From: Sinotaia quadrata
Taxonomy: Eukaryota; Mollusca; Gastropoda; Architaenioglossa; Viviparidae
Assembly: GCA_028829895.1 (NCBI GenBank)
Contig: CM054179.1
Span: 98,537,375 to 98,601,374 of the forward strand
DNA length: 64,000 bases
Direction: 5' to 3'
The notes below the pieces were generated by a model. That model saw only the letters and a program-made list of their open reading frames with translations. It was not told the origin of the DNA and did not search any database. Shown here in pieces: positions 57,663 through 64,000 of this stretch. Both the position numbers and the translations under genes were made by a program. The stretch's first letter is position 1; each line of letters begins with the position of its first letter.

Positions 57663-58680
57663 TCAAAAATTCTAACAGTTTTTCTGTTTATTGGAAACAA
57701 AATAATTACTTACGCAATCCTAGAATATTTAAATGTTATTTTACTTTTGTCTTTAAAATCACAATGCTGACTGGCTAAGAATACTGTAATAATAACGAGC
57801 TCTGGTATCAAACAAAACATTCAGCGTGTCGACCTGCCGTGTCAGGACACAGGCGTATGAATTTTAAGTAGTTATACAGAAGGAATTTTTTCTCTGTTCT
57901 TTTTATTTTCTTGCTTATCTTCCCCCCCCCCCCTTTTTTTTTTCTTATCTTGTACTTTTTTCTCCCTGTTCTATTATTTTTATTCTCTTGTGATCGTCTG
58001 ATCTTTATCACTGTCTTCATCATCGCCGTAGTCGCCTTCTTTCTTTTTGAATTTGTCTTCCTCTTCTTTTTTCTTTCTTTCTATCTATTTCATTTTCTTC
58101 TCAACTTTTTTCCAGTTATTGTAAATTCACTTTTTATAGTGTAATGGGCATACATACACGCGCACACGCACAAAATGAATATACGCGCACACGCACAAAA
58201 TGAATATACACACACACACATGTACACAATAATGTTAGTGACACTACTAACAGCGATGCCTCGGAAATGCTATCAAAGTTCACGCATAAAACACTCATAA
58301 ATTAAAAAGAAATAATTAAACAGACACAATTCTAGAATTCCTTGAACGCATTGTAAATTATTGCTTTGAAGACTTTTCAAAAACCAATGCATGTTTTGAT
58401 TGTGTTCGGAGGAAAAATATCGCTTAATTTGTCACTTCTTTTTAAAGCGACCAAGATGTACACTAAAACCCGAAATGAAATGAATTTATCTGAGTGTTTC
58501 AGCAACCACGAGCAGAGTACTAAGCAAAATATTAAACATGTCACTATGCTCTAGGTCTCTGGAGTTAGTCAAAAGGATAAATTATATTGGGATTAACATC
58601 CCTTTTCAAGTATTTACTGATTTCACGCGCAATGTCCGATGTTAACGCGTAACAGTAAATCACAGAGATTTCGTGTCAAG
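57663..58680. other. spacer with pyrimidine tract
   Basis: T/C-rich at 57890-58110, a 33-base CA-rich duplication (58150 and 58180: ACGCGCACACGCACAAAATG), then AT-rich DNA. Confidence 0.65.
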
Positions 58681-58684
58681 CTAT

Positions 58685-58930
58685 TTACATTTACAGCGAG
58701 TCATGGCCAGTAGGTAAATTAAGATTTTTCCTGTAACAGTGAGTCATGGCCAGTATGTAACTAAAGGTTTTCCTGCAACTGTAAGTCATGGCCAGTATGT
58801 AACTAAAGATTTTTCCTGTAACAGTGAGTCATTGCCAGTATGTAACTAAAGATTTTCCTGCACCAGTGAATCATTGCCAGTATGTAACTAAAGATTTTCC
58901 TGCAACAGCGAATCATAGACAGTGTGGCGT
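58685..58930. repeat. 42-43 bp minisatellite, six units
   Basis: GAGTCATGGCCAGTATGTAA and CTAAAGATTTTCCTGCAACA make a 42-43 bp unit at 58699, 58742, 58784, 58827, 58869 and 58911. Confidence 0.93.
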
Positions 58931-59189
58931 GTCCACCCGTCTTCTCACGATTTTATTAAACTTATTAAAGTAAACATATATAAAATCATAATATTTAAAA
59001 TTTAATAATAATAATCTAATTAGTAATACCATTTCAAACTTATCACTTTAAATCATTATGAAGGTAGTGAATTCAACTTGCAGCTCTATAACTCTGACCT
59101 TTTAATTAAACCCAGCCTGAGTTTTCCAACTCTCTCACTTATGTCATCTCTTGTCACCTGGCTTGTCATCTGCAAGGTGATCTAAAGTA

Positions 59190-59380
59190 TTAATGTCTCC
59201 TCAAGAGGACCGTGTCCCTCGACCGACGAATGCTCGGACAGGATGTGAAAAGTGTCCCCCAGACTGGGGAAATATGAGCAACAAATGTAAGAAAGAAAGT
59301 CAAGAGAGATCAAAATTAGACTGCCTTTGGGACTGCACCAAATCGTCTCCTATAGTGAGTGATTGGCTCCTATAGATTCT
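59190..59380 (+). CDS. Cys-rich open frame, weak exon candidate
   Basis: A 60-codon frame from ATG at 59193 contains GCEKCPPDWGNMSNKCKKE. Its C-P-P-D-W-x(5)-K-C spacing is like the first strand of C-type lectin-like domains. A GTAAGA directly after AACAAAT (59287) would be a donor cutting just before that last Cys. No good acceptor precedes it. The similarity is short and could be chance. Confidence 0.2.
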
Positions 59381-60297
59381 TTCCCAGACTGAACAAAATT
59401 ATAAGTTTGTGGACCTGTTGGAAACACTGGATTTTATAATTTAGTAAGATCTTTTCGTAATTTTACAGCTTAGTTATACACATATCATTTATATATCTGT
59501 ATTCGTAAACGTTAGTTAAGATTTCTGAGCAAGACTGAGTGAGAGAGTTTTGTCGAACTTTTCTCTCATCTATAAAATTGTCTGAATGAGTGAAAATGAC
59601 GTCACCTAACCCTATGATTGTAAGCAATGCATAAGAGGGGAAGTACTATTTTCTCTCCTGTCTGGCACCTTGTTCGAGGAGATACCAGCCAAGAAAAGAC
59701 TGTCATGAAGCACTTTCAGTCGTCATGTCTACATGTTACTTGGCTAAAGTAAAGATGCCAAACAATGCCCCTTCCTTCACCTGGACTACGACAATGACAC
59801 GCCAACACTTATAGGGTTGTGGACGCCTCGTTGCTGTCTTCTGAACGAAAGATAAATTAAAAAAAACAAAGACACTCATAAAGACATTGCTCATGCTTAA
59901 CGTTAGGCTGCACATCAAAATCCTCCTTTATTCTGATCCACCTTGACATTTTATCTTGTTTACTTGTATTTCACTTAATTTCATTTCCTTTATTAAATTT
60001 TCTTTAAAGTTATAAATATTGGCTCCGTTTCTCATCCCGTCATGTTCGTATATGTCATGGGGACTTCATTTGCAAAAGGGAGTCTGGGGGCTTGAGCTAG
60101 ATTAAATATATGTTTTAGCTTAAGGCTAGATGTTGTGTGACGTGTCATTCGCTGTCCATCTCTTGTATTTGTTTCCTGAAAGCGCGTGCATGTGACCGTG
60201 AAACCTGGTTTTGTCTGCAAGCAAGGGAGGAATTAATTAAACAACATTTTATTCTCTTGTCATCTTTCCCTCCTCCTTCATTTCGCATGCATATACG
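59381..60297. other. spacer
   Basis: TGACGTCA at 59597. No gene called. Confidence 0.55.
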
Positions 60298-60390
60298 TCA
60301 CAGACAGTAGGTGACTAAAGATTTTCCCGCAACAGCGAATCATGGACAGTAGGTGACTAAAGATTTTCCCACAACCGTGGTTCACGAAGG
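60298..60390. repeat. second locus of the 42-bp minisatellite
   Basis: Two units of GACAGTAGGTGACTAAAGATT plus TTCCCGCAACAGCGAATCAT, 42 bases apart (60305, 60347), clearly related to the array at 58685-58930. Confidence 0.88.
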
Positions 60391-61575
60391 TAGAAAATCA
60401 TTTTAAAGCTTCTGAAGACGTCAATTGTTTTTTCTTTCACTTCTGCTTTTTTCTTCAACTTTCTTTGCAAAATTTCAGTTGACGTACAAGTGTGCCAAAG
60501 TAGAAAGCTATGGAATTCTGTAACTAAGCTTGAAAGTTTGTACGTCTGCCACTGTGTACCAATATGATTCTCATACATTTAAAAATTAGTTTAGAAACAA
60601 GAAAACAAGGGGTAACTACAGAATAAAATCAAAGAAAGAAAGAAAGAAAGAAGAACTGTAATTAACTATGCAATTCCAACAAATAGTGGATTTAACGAAA
60701 AAGATAGTGAATGAATACAAAAAACTAATTTTATACTTAGAAATTCTAGAATAACCGCATAAACCAAGTCTTTCACTCCCAGGAATGGTTTTACGCATTT
60801 GCAGAATACTCAAACAATGAAGTGATATGCACCAGTGCAATTTGACGTGTCGATTCTAGAAATTTTTACAGTTGACTTAAGCATTCCAAATCTCACAATG
60901 CATTCTGTATTTTCTATCTGCATCTTGAATGTAGCCTCAGTCCAACTTGTCAAACTGCATCGTCTATTCTGGCACTGATTCCTTTTAAAACGCTACCACT
61001 ATGTCCGCCATTTAAATGTTATCACCGCACAGAGATATGGCTCCAAAGCTCTGATCAGCTCCTAGATTTCTTTAATGCATAAACATTGGGGATAACAGGC
61101 ACGTGACGCGCAGTACAAGTGGCACGCGATAAACATCATATCTTTATCAATTCATCATTACTACAAAACCTCGGTAACAAAGATGACAGCTCTCTGGGCA
61201 ATGACGTCACTGAAGGTAATTATTCTGACTGAAACACGGGGAGAGCTAAGACGTTTTATGCATAGAGAGCGAGCAATTTTGCGAGTGGCTAAGATGTCGG
61301 ATGTCTAATGTTTAGAGTGCAAGAGGAGAGGTTCTCGATGGGTACCGAAGGACTTTGTCAGAATCCATGCTCTTCGAACCAGCATGCGCATGACAGGAAG
61401 CTAGTCTTTATAAAGGACTTTCAAAAGCAATTTGAGAATTTACTTTACAGTGTATTTGAACTAAGGATTTCTAAACTTAATCAATAAGTGCTGAAGGGTT
61501 TATGATGTCAGCTAGTATGTATGACATCCTCACTACTATAAGAAAACAGAAAGTATGTCACCCCCTCACCACCCC
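60391..61575. other. spacer
   Basis: Single-copy DNA; TGACGTCA at 61202. Open frames of 60-74 codons on the minus strand lack splice support. Confidence 0.5.
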
Positions 61576-61576
61576 T

Positions 61577-61577
<1 letters not shown>

Positions 61578-61612
<35 letters not shown>
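61578..61612. repeat. (AG)n microsatellite
   Basis: About 17 AG units. Confidence 0.95.
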
Positions 61613-61613
<1 letters not shown>

Positions 61614-62029
61614 AAGATAGAAAAATCAAAGAAAACTGAATATCTTTAATGCTAGGCTCCATTTACTATATGCCCTAGAAAGTGATGTCAAGGACTAATG
61701 ACTCATGGTTGGACTGGGGTTTTTTTGTTTGTTTTTCTTTTACGGTGGATTTAGTTCCAGATGCATTCAATGGCCGTTGTCCTCACTGCTAGACCACTGC
61801 ACTTGGAGAAAACTCCCAAATCATCATAATGTTTGTCCACAAATGTATCCTCATTCCTATAAGGTACTATATATATAAACAAAATAAAAACAGAACTAAT
61901 CAGGGATAAATCCATTTATGGGGACTAATTTTTGAAACTAAAAACCGGCTGCTGTAGTGGGGACTTTTAAGCAGAAAATTGGACCGTTTTAATCTTAGCA
62001 GGAGTGTCATGCCACATTGCACTTAAGGT

Positions 62030-62295
62030 GGATATAAAGACAGTCTGGAGATTCTGAAGATTCTATATTCCTGAGAGAGAGACTGTAACTGAAATCTATA
62101 GCAATTTGAGGCTAAAGTCGGGATGGACTGATCAAGAGGCACTCGGTATATCTTTTTCAGATCTGCACACAGTTTGAGTCGAAGGTTCGAAGACCATTGT
62201 TCCAGCTCCGAAACAGCTGCCAAAAGGATCGGAATCCAACGGGAAACCGCTAACACCCATGCGCGCTATGCTGTCGGCGACGCCTGTCACATGAC
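62030..62295. other. GC-richer coding-like segment, strand undecided
   Basis: Nearly every frame is open here. On the plus strand a strong acceptor (CGGTATATCTTTTTCAG, 62143-62159) leads to either ICTQFESKVRRPLFQLRNSC in phase 0 or a 45-codon alternative. On the minus strand GFPLDSDPFGSCFGAGTMVF and LLAAVSELEQWSSNLRLKL are equally protein-like. An exon or a repeat-derived coding piece is likely, but the sequence alone does not decide which. Confidence 0.3.
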
Positions 62296-62469
62296 GTATT
62301 AATATTGAGTCATTTTATTACCAATAAGTGACGCTAATATTTGGCAATTTTACTATCACTTTGGGTAATATTGCTTCATTGAGTGATGAAAAATTCCAGA
62401 CATAATGGAATTTTAAAAAAAAATTTGCTTGGAGATCTTATTAAAAGAAATGAGTTTACTTCTCTCTCT

Positions 62470-62680
62470 TACTACCCCCCCCTCCCTCCATCCATCCATC
62501 TATTTTTCCATCCATCCATATTGATTCAGTTTTTAATTTAAAAAAATTCTATTTGCAATGAATCTTCTCTGATTAATTCTTTTCCTAATTGGATGTTCTA
62601 TTTTTTCCATCCATGTTAATTATGTTTTTAATTAAAACAATTCTATTTGCAATGAATCTTCTCTAATGAATTCTTTTTCT
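62470..62680. repeat. imperfect 120-bp duplication with (CCAT)n
   Basis: A segment with CCATCCAT, TTTTTAATT and ATTCTATTTGCAATGAATCTT occurs at 62500-62580 and again at 62610-62665. Confidence 0.75.
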
Positions 62681-62699
62681 ATTTTCTTATATATCAACC

Positions 62700-63540
62700 G
62701 CCACCTGGAAGATTATTATTATTTTTTTAAAATGAAACGAACTGAAGCTGCCGTGTTAGGTTTCTGATGTCACACTTTGAGCACATACGAAATAAGCTCA
62801 CGACCTGACCTCAGAGGTCAGGCTGTGCTGGCGTTCCAACCTACCAATTCTCAAACGGGTGACACTTTGGGATGTTTGTCGGCTTGGCCAAATTAATTAA
62901 CTCTCTGGTTAGAAAGGATTAACGTTTTTTCTTTTGTTTGTCATGGATTGTCGGCATGCTGAAAACTACGGTTATTGGAATAAATTCCTTTCCATCCTTT
63001 ATAGTACCATCGGTGAGTGACTTTGTCTCCCTTGGCTAAATAAATATTATGCCAAGGTGAAAAAGATCCTAAATGGATTAATTAAATCTGCCTTATCAAG
63101 GTGAGAAAAAGTATTTCAATGTGCAATGCAAGAATTATAAATTACATTTTAAACATAATATTATTATTATTAGTGGTAATTAATTTAAGATAAATCAAAC
63201 TTTTGTTTCAGCAAATATTAGATTAATGTTTATAATTGTTTCATCGTGTGATTAATGTTAACAAACCAATTGTCCTATTGGTAATTGTAAGCCAACACAC
63301 ATTGATTATCTTTACAAATTCGTGTTCGTTAACAAAGTTATGTTCATTTTTTAAATAATATTAATAACATTGCAAACTGTGTTCGAATATTGTACATTTG
63401 TGTAAATACTGTACATTTACTTAATTAGTGTAATGACTGAGAGGAATGTCATGTTACATCATTGAATACCTTATCACACATTCTTTAACATCAACCTGCT
63501 GGATAACCTTATGTTTAACCAGTAGTTATCATGTCTTTTG
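62700..63540. other. spacer, likely intron
   Basis: AT-rich DNA upstream of the terminal exon at 63689; nothing recognised. Confidence 0.55.
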
Positions 63541-63546
63541 TCGTGC

Positions 63547-63547
<1 letters not shown>

Positions 63548-63626
<79 letters not shown>

Positions 63627-63628
63627 GA
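63548..63628. repeat. (GA)n microsatellite
   Basis: About 40 GA units with one GGGA interruption, ending about 60 bases before the acceptor of the exon at 63689. Confidence 0.97.
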
Positions 63629-63688
63629 CCTGTAGCCATTTGCGGCTGGAGTGGATTTATAGTAAGTGACTCCCCTTTCCTCTGTCAG

Positions 63689-63823
63689 CAACTATGGGAC
63701 ATCTGTTACGACTATGGCTATATGCATCCATCACGACAAGGAACTGATCTCTGGGCCAGCACATTTGCCAAGTGCATAGCAACCATTGTGTATGTTGCTA
63801 TCCAGCCCATCAACATGACCTGA
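63689..63823 (+). CDS. candidate terminal exon, extracellular or enzyme C-terminus
   Basis: A strong acceptor (CTCCCCTTTCCTCTGTCAG) is followed in phase 0 by 44 codons and TGA. The peptide runs QLWDICYDYGYMHPSRQGTD, then LWASTFAKCIATIVYVAIQP and INMT. The core HPSRQGTDLWA recalls the His-Pro-Ser/Asn-x-x-Gly block near the C-terminus of SGNH/GDSL-type hydrolases, where the His is catalytic. But the Asp two residues before that His, expected in block V, is absent (Gly-Tyr-Met-His), so this is only a hint. Two Cys and the final NMT sequon fit a secreted protein. No AATAAA is seen before the window ends. Upstream exons may include 47453-47579. Confidence 0.5.
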   Translation, partial: QLWDICYDYGYMHPSRQGTDLWASTFAKCIATIVYVAIQPINMT

Positions 63824-64000
63824 AGGAGGCCTTGACATCTACCACAACTAAGATAAGAACCAACATTGTGCTGTCACTAAATCATTGACAATTTCAAAAT
63901 TGTTCTTTGAATTCGTGACAGGTCATCTCATTCTAGCTTTTCAATTATACATTACTAATCATTATTATACTTCAGACTAACGTTATTATTAATAATTATC

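Overview
This is a eukaryotic, animal-type window: AT-rich, almost free of long open frames, full of microsatellites, minisatellites and interspersed repeats, and with open segments of 10-85 codons bounded by GT/AG splice signals in place of uninterrupted genes. A hAT transposon with a BED zinc finger, non-LTR retrotransposon tails ending in (AAT)n, a tRNA-derived SINE and long TATC, CTTT and CA arrays suggest an aquatic invertebrate. A mollusc is my best guess, but that is inference and not proven by any gene here. No bacterial gene, CRISPR array, rRNA or confident tRNA gene was seen.

Layout. 0-7 kb: several candidate exons on the minus strand (6735-6821, 4702-4796, 1624-1803, 818-851, 537-700, 413-448) whose reading phases are mutually compatible; a small non-autonomous hAT element sits directly at one donor site. 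7-20 kb: a tandem tRNA-like SINE, polypyrimidine tracts, AT-rich degenerate minisatellites, a good minus-strand exon at 15849-16099 and a plus-strand terminal exon at 19997-20122. 21-26 kb: a LINE 3' end and many simple repeats. 26-35 kb: a plus-strand exon beginning with a signal peptide (27680-27801), a duplicated gene fragment near 33.7 kb and long CA/TATC arrays. 35-39 kb: a degenerate T-rich minisatellite interrupted by a truncated hAT transposon. 39-46 kb: candidate minus-strand exons around 40.6-41.3 kb, then GT and AACC arrays.

46-64 kb: a promoter-like CpG-bearing patch with a CRE palindrome (46.27-46.31 kb), a consensus donor at 46763, a start-codon exon at 47453-47579 and a terminal exon at 63689-63823, which could belong to one plus-strand gene. 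Between them lie a second LINE tail on the minus strand, a 1.6-kb satellite of roughly 27-bp units, interspersed repeats and more minisatellites. Almost all introns and spacers consist of repeat-derived or low-complexity DNA.

No protein in the window could be named apart from the transposon pieces. Exon calls rest on splice signals, open frames, phase and amino-acid character only. Open frames of 30-60 codons arise by chance in several frames here, so these calls are moderate at best. The most striking non-gene signal is an excess of the palindrome TGACGTCA (11 perfect copies where about one is expected).
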